This document shows, in pieces, positions 1 to 5,621 of a DNA stretch of 5,621 bases. The notes beneath the pieces are model-generated. The model made no database searches. It worked only from the letters and a program-made list of their open reading frames with translations, and was not told the DNA's origin. The translations under genes were made by a program, and so were the position numbers. The number at the start of each line of letters is the position of its first letter. Position 1 is the first letter of the stretch. This DNA comes from Belnapia sp. (lineage in GTDB: Bacteria > Pseudomonadota > Alphaproteobacteria > Acetobacterales > Acetobacteraceae): positions 1-5,621 of the forward strand of contig JAQGIA010000113.1 of the NCBI GenBank assembly GCA_028291445.1. The letters run 5' to 3'.

Positions 1-713
1 AGGCCGCCGACCACCACCACCACGAAGGCCTCGGTGATGATGGCGAGGTCCATGTGCAGGTTCACGCTCTCCCGCGGGAGCTGCAGCGCGCCGCCGAGCC
101 CGGCCAGCAGGCTGCCGAGGAAGAAGACGCTGGTGAACAGCATCCGCTGATTGACGCCGAGCGCGCCGACCATCTCGCGGTCCTGGGTCGCGGCGCGGAC
201 CAGCGTGCCCCAGCGCGTCCGGTGGAACAGCAGCCAGAGCAGGCCCAGCACCACCGGGCCGACGCCGATGAGGAACAGCTCGTACAACGGGAAGCGCAGG
301 CCGAGGATCTCGACGCTGCCACGCAGCCCCGGGGCGCGCGGGCCGAGCAGGTCCTGCGCGCCCCAGGTCAGCAGCGCCAAATCCTGCACGATCAGCACCA
401 CGCCGAAGGTCGCCAGCAACTGGAACAGCTCCGGCGCGCGGTAGATGCGGCGCAGCAGCAGCACCTCGACAACCAGCCCGATCAGCCCGACCAGGACCGC
501 CGCGCCGAGCACCCCGCCCCAGAAGCCGAGATGGCCGCGCGGCAGGTGCGTCACCAGGGTCCAGGCGAGATAGGCGCCCAGCATGTAGAGCGAGCCATGC
601 GCGAAATTGACGACGCGGCTGACGCCGAAGATCACCGTCAGCCCGGAGGCCACGAGAAACAGCGAGGAGGCGCTCGCCAGGCCGCTGAGGGCCTGGAGGA
701 CCAGGTTCTCCAA
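1..713 (-). CDS. livH: Branched-chain amino acid-type ABC transporter permease LivH (partial, 3' end beyond window)
   Basis: This is an inner-membrane permease of the Leu/Ile/Val (HAAT) ABC transporter family. It would form half of the transmembrane channel with a LivM-type partner, which is not in the window. The first 237 codons are visible; family members are usually about 290 residues, so roughly 50 are missing. The translation begins MENLVLQALSG and has hydrophobic spans near residues 4-31, 41-55, 63-87, 96-117, 143-163 and 193-212, with another starting near 224. Family landmarks are NFAHG at 36-40, ATFG at 101-104, and the cytoplasmic coupling loop around 173-188 containing DREMVGALGVN. 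I chose the TTG at 711-713 because no ATG or GTG lies in frame between the upstream gene and this conserved N-terminus. It sits 10 nt after the binding-protein stop, behind a weak GGAA ribosome site. Close spacing implies co-transcription with the binding protein. The family is certain; the transported substrate is not, and these transporters often carry aromatic or aliphatic carboxylates rather than amino acids. Confidence 0.93.
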   Translation of the reverse strand, partial: MENLVLQALSGLASASSLFLVASGLTVIFGVSRVVNFAHGSLYMLGAYLAWTLVTHLPRGHLGFWGGVLGAAVLVGLIGLVVEVLLLRRIYRAPELFQLLATFGVVLIVQDLALLTWGAQDLLGPRAPGLRGSVEILGLRFPLYELFLIGVGPVVLGLLWLLFHRTRWGTLVRAATQDREMVGALGVNQRMLFTSVFFLGSLLAGLGGALQLPRESVNLHMDLAIITEAFVVVVVGG

Positions 714-723
714 CGGGGTTCCG

Positions 724-1941
724 TCAGCCCTGGTGCCGCAGCGTCCGCACCACCTCGTCCGGCGGCAGGTAGTCCTTGCCATCGGCATAGCGCCAATCCG
801 CCATAGCGCCCTTGCCGTTCTTCAGCACGGTGCGGCCGACATAGGCGCCCGTGGTGGATTGGTGGTCGATGGCGCGGAATTCGACCGGGCCGAACACCGA
901 CTGGAATTGCAGGCCCTTCATCGTCTCGACCATCGGCTCCGTCTCCTGCGAGGGGGCCTTCCTCAGCATGGCGGCAATGGCCATGACCGTGTCGTAGCCG
1001 ACGACGCTGCCAAGCCGGGGATAGTCGTTCCAGCGCCGGCGATAGGCGTCGCGGAAGGGGGTATGGGCCGGCGTGTCGATCTGATCCCAGGGGTAGCCGG
1101 TGACGATCCAGCCCTCCGGCGCCTCGTCGCCCAGCGGGTCGAGGTACTCCGGCTCGCCGGTCAGCAGGGAGACGACCTTGCGGCGCTCGAACAGCCCGCG
1201 GGTGCTGCCCTGGCGGACGAAATTGGTCAGGTCCGCGCCGAAGGTGACGTTGAAGATCGCCTCCGGATTGGCCGCCGCCAAGGCCTGGACGGTGGCGCCG
1301 GCATCGATGCGGCCGAGCGCGGGGAATTGCTCGGCGACGAAGGTGACGTCCGGCCGGGCGCGGGTCAGCAAATCCTTGAACCAGCGCACGGCGGATTGGC
1401 CGTATTCGTAATTCGGCGCGACCGTCGCCCAGCGCTTGGCGGGCAGCTTGATGGCTTCCTCCACCAGCATGGCGGATTGCATGTAGGTGCTGGCGCGGAG
1501 CCGGAAGGTGTAGCGATTGCCGCGGCCCCAGACGAGCGCATCGGTCAACGGCTCGGAAGCGACGAACAGCCGCTTGTTCTGGTTGGCGAAATCCCCCAGC
1601 GCCAGCCCGACGTTGGAGAGGAAGCCGCCGGCCAGCAGGCTGACCTTCTCGGCGTTGATCAACTCGCCGGCGAGGCGGACGGCATCCTCCGGGCGGCCGG
1701 CATCGTCGCGGTGGATGGTCTCCAGTGGCCGGCCGTTGATGCCGCCGGCGGCATTCACCTGTTCCAGCGCCAGGGTCCAGGCATTGCGATAGGGCTGCAG
1801 GAAGGCGGGCGGGGCGGTGTAGCTGTTGATCTCGCCGATGCGGATCGGCATGGCGGCCTGCGCCCGGCCGATGCGCGGCGCCGCCAATGCCAAGCCAGCG
1901 CCCGCCAGAATATGGCGGCGCCCGATCGCCAGTCCCGTCAT
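724..1941 (-). CDS. Liv-type ABC transporter substrate-binding protein with Tat-like signal peptide
   Basis: This is a periplasmic ligand-binding protein of the LivJ/LivK class (Peripla_BP_6 type) that delivers solute to the LivH permease encoded 10 nt downstream. From the ATG at 1941 it is 405 residues, normal for the family. The N-terminus carries RR at 8-9 in the context GRRHILAG, a hydrophobic stretch at about 11-21 and an AQA cleavage site at 27-29. This resembles a twin-arginine signal, common in alphaproteobacterial members, although the motif departs from the S/T-RR-x-F-L-K consensus. The mature protein opens with an IRIGEIN strand. It then shows the family motif NAAGGINGRP at 63-72 and the segment AGGFLSNVG at 104-112, where ligand-contacting residues usually lie. 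I chose ATG 1941 because it places the RR correctly and has GGGGG 5 nt upstream. An ATG at 1980 and a TTG at 2007 would add 13 or 22 residues before the signal. The ligand cannot be read from sequence. Its position next to beta-oxidation genes suggests a fatty or dicarboxylic acid, by inference only. Confidence 0.93.
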   Translation of the reverse strand: MTGLAIGRRHILAGAGLALAAPRIGRAQAAMPIRIGEINSYTAPPAFLQPYRNAWTLALEQVNAAGGINGRPLETIHRDDAGRPEDAVRLAGELINAEKVSLLAGGFLSNVGLALGDFANQNKRLFVASEPLTDALVWGRGNRYTFRLRASTYMQSAMLVEEAIKLPAKRWATVAPNYEYGQSAVRWFKDLLTRARPDVTFVAEQFPALGRIDAGATVQALAAANPEAIFNVTFGADLTNFVRQGSTRGLFERRKVVSLLTGEPEYLDPLGDEAPEGWIVTGYPWDQIDTPAHTPFRDAYRRRWNDYPRLGSVVGYDTVMAIAAMLRKAPSQETEPMVETMKGLQFQSVFGPVEFRAIDHQSTTGAYVGRTVLKNGKGAMADWRYADGKDYLPPDEVVRTLRHQG

Positions 1942-2036
1942 GGTAGCCCCCGGTATCGCTGCAACTGCGAAGGCGGCCATGGAACCCCACCAGCCATTAT
2001 TGTGCAAACGGAATTTGCCCCCTGGCGGAGACCGGA

Positions 2037-2064
2037 GCCCCGGACGGGCCGTGTCGTCCGGGGC
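2037..2064 (-). terminator. Perfect 10-bp hairpin after the small acyl-CoA dehydrogenase gene
   Basis: On the minus strand GCCCCGGACG and CGTCCGGGGC form a perfect 10-bp inverted repeat around an 8-nt loop. It begins 5 nt after the stop codon of the pimD-like gene and ends 95 nt before the start of the binding-protein gene. Its placement and strength suit a transcription terminator or an mRNA 3'-end stabiliser. No U-run follows it (the next bases are TCCGGTCT), so it does not meet the full definition of an intrinsic terminator. Being symmetrical it could act on either strand, but no plus-strand gene is seen. If it terminates, the transporter genes form a separate transcription unit. The 95 nt beyond it include an AT-richer patch at about 1995-2015 that could hold a promoter, though I found no convincing -35/-10 pair. 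Confidence 0.5.
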
Positions 2065-2069
2065 AGGCT

Positions 2070-3212
2070 TCAGGCGGCGACCAGCCCGCCGGTATCGGCC
2101 AGGAAGCGGACGTAGTGGTCGGCATCGCCGAACATCGCGTCGTTCACCGTCAGCCGCTTGAAGTAATGGCCGCAGGCGTATTCCACCGTCATGGCGATGC
2201 CGCCGTGCAACTGGATGGACTGCTGGCCGACGAAGCGCTGCGACCGGCCGATCTGCACCTTCACCGCGGCCATCGCCTTGCGCCGCTCGACCGGGTTGCG
2301 CTCCTCGGCGGAGATGGCGGCGTAGTAGGACATGGAACGCGCCTGTTCCAGCGCCACCAGCATATCCGCGGCGCGGTGCTGCAGCGCCTGGAAGCTGGCG
2401 ATGGGGCGGCCGAATTGCTGGCGCGTCTTCATGTAGTCGATGGTCATGTCATGCGCGACCTGCATGGCGCCCACCGCCTCGCCGGCCAGCGCGGCGATCG
2501 CCTCGTCCACCACCTGGTCGACCAGCGGCAGCCCGTCCTCCGGATTGCCGAGCACGGCGGTCGCCCGGGCGCCGGAGAATTCGATCTCGGCGGCGCGCTG
2601 GCCATCCACCGTGCGGTAGCCGCGGCGCTGCACGCCAGGGTCCTTGGCATCGACCAGGAAGACGCCGACGCCCTGCTTGTCGCGCTGGCCGCCGGCCGTG
2701 CGCGCGGTGACGATCAGCGTATCCGCGCTGTCGCCATGCACCACATAGCCCTTGCGGCCGCTGATGACCCAGCCGGAGCCGTCCTGCTTCGCCGTCGTCG
2801 TCACGTCGAACAGATCGTAGCGGGACTGGCGCTCGACCTGGGCGAAGGCCAGCAGCAGCTCGCCGGCCGCGACCTGCGGCACCAGCTCGGCGCGCAGCGC
2901 GGCGCTCGCGCCGTGGCGGAGGAAGCCGCCGCCGATGACGACGGTGGTGAGCCAGGGCTCCAGCGTGATGGCGCGGCCGAGTTGCTCGGCGACCAGCAGG
3001 GTCTCCACCGGGCCGCCGCCGAAGCCGCCCTCATCCTCGGCAAACGGCAACCCGAGCAGGCCGAGCTCGGCGAATTGCGCCCAGATCTCGCGGCTCCAGC
3101 CCTCCGGGGCCTTCATGAAGCCCTTGCGCTGCTCGAAGCCGTATTTGTCGCCAAGGAGCCGGGCCAGGCTGTCCTGGAGGAGACGCTGTTCTTCCGTCAG
3201 GTCGAAGTCCAT
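2070..3212 (-). CDS. pimD: Acyl-CoA dehydrogenase, small subunit of pimeloyl-CoA dehydrogenase type
   Basis: This is a 380-residue flavoprotein of the acyl-CoA dehydrogenase family, probably cytoplasmic, predicted to pair with the large subunit encoded 6 nt upstream and catalyse alpha-beta desaturation of an acyl-CoA. The helical N-terminal domain starts MDFDLTEEQRLL and contains GLPFAEDEGGFGGGPVE around 54-70, typical of PimD-like proteins. The middle beta domain has AFAQVERQSRYD at 122-133 and SGRKGYVVHG at 151-160. The C-terminal domain has TRQQFGRPIASFQALQH at 263-279 and QLHGGIAMTVEY at 334-345, matching FAD- and dimer-contact segments. Where classical enzymes have the catalytic YEG, this protein reads F361-G362-D363, so the C-terminal glutamate is absent. 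E237 and E245 lie on the helix where some relatives carry an alternative base, but neither aligns cleanly. The start ATG follows GAG overlapping the upstream stop, which suggests translational coupling. The substrate is inferred from resemblance to Rhodopseudomonas palustris PimD as I remember it; related heteromeric enzymes act on other acyl-CoAs, including steroid side chains. Confidence 0.9.
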   Translation of the reverse strand: MDFDLTEEQRLLQDSLARLLGDKYGFEQRKGFMKAPEGWSREIWAQFAELGLLGLPFAEDEGGFGGGPVETLLVAEQLGRAITLEPWLTTVVIGGGFLRHGASAALRAELVPQVAAGELLLAFAQVERQSRYDLFDVTTTAKQDGSGWVISGRKGYVVHGDSADTLIVTARTAGGQRDKQGVGVFLVDAKDPGVQRRGYRTVDGQRAAEIEFSGARATAVLGNPEDGLPLVDQVVDEAIAALAGEAVGAMQVAHDMTIDYMKTRQQFGRPIASFQALQHRAADMLVALEQARSMSYYAAISAEERNPVERRKAMAAVKVQIGRSQRFVGQQSIQLHGGIAMTVEYACGHYFKRLTVNDAMFGDADHYVRFLADTGGLVAA

Positions 3213-3218
3213 GTTCGC

Positions 3219-4421
3219 TCAGAGCCCCAAAAACGCTTTGGCCATGATGTTGCGCTGGATCTCGTTGGACCCACCGTAGATGCTCTGCTTGCGCCAGTTG
3301 AAATAGACGCCGGCGAGGCCGAAGGCCCAATCGGGCGCCACGTCCACGTCGTTGCTGCCGCCCTGCTCGTCCGGGTCGCCATCCGCCCAGGCATAGGGGC
3401 CGGCCGCCTTCATCAGCAGTTCGGAGCACATCTGCTGGATTTCGGTGCCCTTGATCTTCAGCACCGAGGTGGCGGGGTCCGGCTTCTTGTCCTTCCGCTT
3501 GGTCTCGGTGGCGATGACCCGCATGACGGTCATCTCCAGCGCCTTCAGCTCGACCTCGATCTCGGTCACCTTGCGGCGGAAATCGGGGTCCTCCATCAGC
3601 GGCTGGCCGCCGTCCATGCTCTCCTGGGCAATGATCTTCAACCGGCGGATGCGTTCACGGCTGGCGCCGACCCGGGCCTGGCCGAAGCGCTCGTTGCCGA
3701 GCAGGAATTTGGCGCAGTCCCAGCCACGGTTCTCCTGGCCGACCAGATTTTCCAGCGGCACCTTCACGTCGTCGAAGAAGACCTCGTTCACCTCATGCCC
3801 GCCCTCGATGGTGATGATCGGGCGGACGGTGATGCCGGGGGTCTTCATGTCGACCAGGATGAAGCTGATGCCTTCCTGCTTCTTCGCCGCGACATCGGTG
3901 CGGGCGAGGACGAAGATCCAATCGGCATGCTGCGCCAGGGTGGTCCAGGTCTTCTGGCCGTTGATGATCCAGTGGTCGCCGTCCTTGACCGCGCGGGTCT
4001 TGAGGCTGGCGAGGTCGGAGCCGGCGCCGGGCTCGGAGAAGCCCTGGCACCACCAGTCGTCGAGGTTCAGCATGCGCGGCAGGAACCGCTTCTTCTGCTC
4101 CTCGGTGCCGAATTCGATGATGACCGGGCCGCACATGTTGATGTTGAAGCCGAGCGGCGACGGCGCCGGAGCCTGCTGCAATTCCTCGCGGAAGATGTAG
4201 CGCTGGGCCAGGGTCCAGCCGGGGCCGCCGGCCTCCTTCGGCCATTCCGGCGCGGCCCAGCCGCGGGCGTTCAGCTTCCGCTGCCATTCGACCACCTGGG
4301 CCTTGGTGGGGCTGCGGCCGGCGATCATGCGGTCCCGGGTTTCGGCCGGGAGCTCGCGGGCGATGAAGTCGCGGACTTCCTGGCGGAAGGCGATCTCGGC
4401 ATCGGTGAAGCGGAGGTCCAT
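3219..4421 (-). CDS. pimC: Acyl-CoA dehydrogenase, large subunit of pimeloyl-CoA dehydrogenase type
   Basis: This is a 400-residue acyl-CoA dehydrogenase predicted to form a heteromer with the downstream small subunit and to oxidise a medium-chain (possibly dicarboxylyl) CoA ester to the 2-enoyl-CoA, passing electrons to electron-transfer flavoprotein. The N-terminal helical domain begins MDLRFTDAEIAFRQEVRDF. GWAAPEWPKEAGGPGW lies at 54-69, and the beta domain has the FAD/substrate signature WCQGFSEPGAGSDLASLKTR at 124-143 followed by GQKTWTT at 155-161. The segment GGHEVNEVFFDDVKVP is at 207-222. The C-terminus ends with YGGSNEIQRNIMAKAFLGL from 382, so Gly383 stands where MCAD has its catalytic Glu. 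Glu244 in GNERFG lies on the helix that carries the base in isovaleryl-CoA dehydrogenase and is the likely substitute. The start is firm: ATG at 4421 with AGGAG 6 nt upstream, and a family-typical first residue. The stop is 6 nt before the pimD-like start. Family is certain; the pimelate assignment rests on remembered similarity to R. palustris PimC. Confidence 0.92.
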   Translation of the reverse strand: MDLRFTDAEIAFRQEVRDFIARELPAETRDRMIAGRSPTKAQVVEWQRKLNARGWAAPEWPKEAGGPGWTLAQRYIFREELQQAPAPSPLGFNINMCGPVIIEFGTEEQKKRFLPRMLNLDDWWCQGFSEPGAGSDLASLKTRAVKDGDHWIINGQKTWTTLAQHADWIFVLARTDVAAKKQEGISFILVDMKTPGITVRPIITIEGGHEVNEVFFDDVKVPLENLVGQENRGWDCAKFLLGNERFGQARVGASRERIRRLKIIAQESMDGGQPLMEDPDFRRKVTEIEVELKALEMTVMRVIATETKRKDKKPDPATSVLKIKGTEIQQMCSELLMKAAGPYAWADGDPDEQGGSNDVDVAPDWAFGLAGVYFNWRKQSIYGGSNEIQRNIMAKAFLGL

Positions 4422-4427
4422 GGGGGG

Positions 4428-4432
4428 CTCCT
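4428..4432 (-). promoter_or_regulatory. Strong Shine-Dalgarno site for the large acyl-CoA dehydrogenase gene
   Basis: AGGAG on the minus strand, 6 nt (all C) before the ATG at 4421. It is the best ribosome binding site among the genes here and fixes the start of the pimC-like gene. It follows the intergenic hairpin by 16 nt. Confidence 0.8.
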
Positions 4433-4448
4433 GTTGGGGAAGAAGGAA

Positions 4449-4468
4449 CGGGAGGACGTATCCTCCCG
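4449..4468 (-). other. Intergenic 8-bp hairpin with UACG loop upstream of the pimC-like gene
   Basis: On the minus strand CGGGAGGA and TCCTCCCG form a perfect 8-bp stem around TACG, which as RNA is a UNCG-type tetraloop, though closed by A-U rather than the most stable C-G. Beyond a TT/TT mismatch the stem could extend by about four more pairs (GG with CC, then a G-U and an A-U). The sequence after it is T/C-rich (TTCCTTCTTCCCC) without a clean U-run. It lies 27 nt before the pimC-like start and 62 nt after the end of the multifunctional gene. It could be a weak terminator or attenuator, an RNase processing or stability element, or a leader structure influencing translation. An AT-rich patch at about 4477-4493 lies just upstream on the transcript and could include a promoter -10 element, but I cannot assign one. 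Confidence 0.5.
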
Positions 4469-4493
4469 AACCCTTCTCTATTTTTTATTCGTT

Positions 4494-4529
4494 AGGAACT
4501 GGACAAACGGGAGGAACTGGACAGACGGG
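4494..4529. repeat. Tandem direct repeat, two 18-bp units with one mismatch
   Basis: On the plus strand the unit AGGAACTGGACAAACGGG (4494-4511) is followed directly by AGGAACTGGACAGACGGG (4512-4529). Only the twelfth base differs (A or G). The array ends one base short of the stop codon of the multifunctional beta-oxidation gene and lies wholly in intergenic DNA. The unit has no internal dyad symmetry that I can see, so it does not look like a standard repressor operator. It could be a regulator site recognised as a direct repeat, a copy of a dispersed intergenic repeat, or a slippage product. Confidence 0.85.
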
Positions 4530-4530
4530 G

Positions 4531-5621
4531 CTACTTGCTTTTGGCGAAGCTCCCGCCCTCGGCGGCCAGCTTCTCGATCAACGCACAGGGCTGCATGTTC
4601 TTGTCGCCCGTCGCCTCGGCGTAATGCGCCAGCCGGTCGCGCACGGCGGCGAGCCCCATCCGGTCCGCCCAGAACATCGGGCCGCCGCGGAAGGCGGGCC
4701 AGCCGAAGCCGTTGACGAAGATCACGTCGATATCGATGGCCCGCGCGGCGACGCCTTCCTCCAGGATGCGGGCGCCCTCGTTGACCATCGGCAGCAACAG
4801 CCGTTCGAGGATTTCCTGGTCGTCGATCTTGCGGCGGCGGACCTGCATCTTCTCGGCGACGTCGAGGATGATGGCCTCGACCTCGGGCGCCGGGATGCGC
4901 TTGCGATTCTCGTCGTAGTTGTACCAGCCCTTGCCGGTCTTCTGGCCGAAGCGGCCCTCGGCGCAGACCGCATCGGCGATCGGGGCGACGGTGCCGCGCG
5001 CCTTGCGGACCGCCATGCCGATGTCGAGCCCGGCCAGGTCGCCGGTGGCCAGCGGCCCCATCGCCATGCCGTAGCCTTCCATGACGCGGTCGATATCCTG
5101 CGGCAGGCAGCCTTCGAGCAGCAGCTTCTCGACCTGCGGGCCGCGCTTGCCGGTCATGCGGTTGCCGACGAAGCCGTCGCAATTGCCGACCAGGACGGGC
5201 AGCTTGCCGATGCGCTTGCCGATCTCGGTCGCCGTGGCGATGGCGGGGTAGCTGGTCCTGGTCCCGCGCACGTTCTCCAGCAGCCGCATGACATTGGCCG
5301 GGCTGAAGAAATGCATGCCGATGACGAGCTCCGGCCGCGACGTGGCGGAGGCGATCTCGTCGATGTCGAGCGTGCTGGTATTGGAGGCGAGCAGCACGCC
5401 GGGACGGGCGCATTTGTCGAGCCGGGCGAAGACTTCCTTCTTCACAGCCATGTTCTCGAACACCGCCTCGATGACGAGATCGGCCTGCGCCACCGTGCCC
5501 TCGAAATCGGTGCTGCCGGTCAGCAGGGACTTGCGCTTGTCCACTTCGGCCTGGGACATGCGGCCGGAGGTGACGCTGCGCTGCCAGTTCTGCGCGCAAC
5601 GCTCGAGGCCCTTCTGCAGCG
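4531..5621 (-). CDS. Multifunctional beta-oxidation protein, 3-hydroxyacyl-CoA dehydrogenase region (FadB/FadJ/PimF type; 5' end beyond window)
   Basis: The last 362 residues are visible; the reading frame stays open to the window edge, so an internal Met at 5559 is not the start. The fragment lacks the N-terminal GxGxxG of the NAD-binding fold and any enoyl-CoA hydratase/isomerase domain, which in this family precede it. What remains covers the latter half of the Rossmann domain and both C-terminal 3HCDH domains. The catalytic set of L-3-hydroxyacyl-CoA dehydrogenases is present at visible residues Ser82 (SNTS), His103 (GMHFFSP), Glu115 and Asn153 (GFVGNR), with the His-Glu and His-Asn spacings of 12 and 50 seen in the human enzyme. 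The first 3HCDH domain ends near GQKTGKGWYNYD (225-236). The second holds VNGFGWPAFRGGP (302-314), characteristic of multifunctional rather than single-domain enzymes. It would oxidise 3-hydroxyacyl-CoA to 3-ketoacyl-CoA with NAD+. Its position before pimC/pimD-like genes suggests a PimF-like role. The hydratase domain is inferred, not seen. Confidence 0.93.
   Translation of the reverse strand, partial: LQKGLERCAQNWQRSVTSGRMSQAEVDKRKSLLTGSTDFEGTVAQADLVIEAVFENMAVKKEVFARLDKCARPGVLLASNTSTLDIDEIASATSRPELVIGMHFFSPANVMRLLENVRGTRTSYPAIATATEIGKRIGKLPVLVGNCDGFVGNRMTGKRGPQVEKLLLEGCLPQDIDRVMEGYGMAMGPLATGDLAGLDIGMAVRKARGTVAPIADAVCAEGRFGQKTGKGWYNYDENRKRIPAPEVEAIILDVAEKMQVRRRKIDDQEILERLLLPMVNEGARILEEGVAARAIDIDVIFVNGFGWPAFRGGPMFWADRMGLAAVRDRLAHYAEATGDKNMQPCALIEKLAAEGGSFAKSK

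Noticed and set aside
54..806. A 250-codon plus-strand open frame opposite livH
   Set aside because: Gln/Ala/Glu-rich translation typical of the reverse frame of a Leu-rich membrane protein; the minus strand encodes a clear LivH.
2003..2025. Possible sigma-54 promoter (GGCA ... TTGCA) upstream of the binding-protein gene
   Set aside because: The distance between the GG and GC elements is 2 nt longer than the strict sigma-54 spacing, so it does not fit.
607..2115. A 502-codon plus-strand open frame antisense to the binding-protein gene
   Set aside because: Low-complexity, Arg/Ala/Gly-rich translation with no domain pattern, opposite a clear substrate-binding protein gene; a codon-bias shadow.
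4449..4486. Plus-strand intrinsic terminator made of the hairpin and the TTTTTT at 4481-4486
   Set aside because: The T-run begins 12 nt after the stem rather than directly behind it, and no plus-strand gene precedes it.
4477..4493. AT-rich patch read as a sigma-70 promoter for the dehydrogenase genes
   Set aside because: TTGTCC in the repeat and the A-rich stretch cannot be paired at 16-18 nt with a good -10 hexamer; kept only as a possibility in the hairpin entry.
2115..4715. An 866-codon plus-strand open frame antisense to both acyl-CoA dehydrogenase genes
   Set aside because: Its length is explained by GC-rich third positions of the genes opposite. The translation is rich in Ala, Gly, Leu, Asp and His without recognisable domains, and it runs through intergenic repeats and into the end of a third gene. 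The minus-strand proteins are unmistakable family members.
4478..5599. A 373-codon minus-strand frame overlapping the multifunctional gene in another register
   Set aside because: Arg/His/Ala-rich shadow of the real frame, which carries all the catalytic residues. Its apparent VQFLP/VQFLT ending only reflects the 18-bp repeat.

Overview
The window is high-GC DNA (about two thirds G+C by eye). Every gene I can support lies on the minus strand. Protein similarity, codon use and GC suggest an alphaproteobacterium. A Rhodospirillales/Acetobacteraceae-like or Bradyrhizobium/Rhodopseudomonas-like host would fit, but I cannot name a genus from the sequence alone.

Read in the direction of transcription (from 5621 down to 1), the layout is as follows. 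(1) The C-terminal part of a multifunctional beta-oxidation protein of the FadB/FadJ/PimF type, cut by the window edge. (2) A 109-nt intergenic stretch holding an 18-bp tandem repeat, an AT-rich patch and a GC-rich hairpin. (3) Two acyl-CoA dehydrogenase genes 6 nt apart, closely resembling the large (PimC) and small (PimD) subunits of pimeloyl-CoA dehydrogenase. (4) A 128-nt gap with a perfect 10-bp hairpin. (5) A Liv-type periplasmic substrate-binding protein with a twin-arginine-like signal peptide. (6) The first 237 codons of a LivH-type inner-membrane permease, starting at TTG and running off the window.

Taken together this looks like a catabolic locus. A Leu/Ile/Val-family ABC transporter would bring in a carboxylic acid. 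After CoA activation (no ligase is visible here), the paired acyl-CoA dehydrogenase would introduce the alpha-beta double bond, and the multifunctional protein would hydrate and oxidise the product. The PimC/PimD resemblance suggests medium-chain dicarboxylates such as pimelate, or fatty acids, as the substrate class. That is inference.

I see no undescribed system here. The points most worth a second look are the intergenic repeat/hairpin region, the absence of the canonical C-terminal catalytic glutamate from both dehydrogenase subunits, and the transporter/beta-oxidation linkage. Very long plus-strand open frames opposite these genes are treated as GC-driven shadows.
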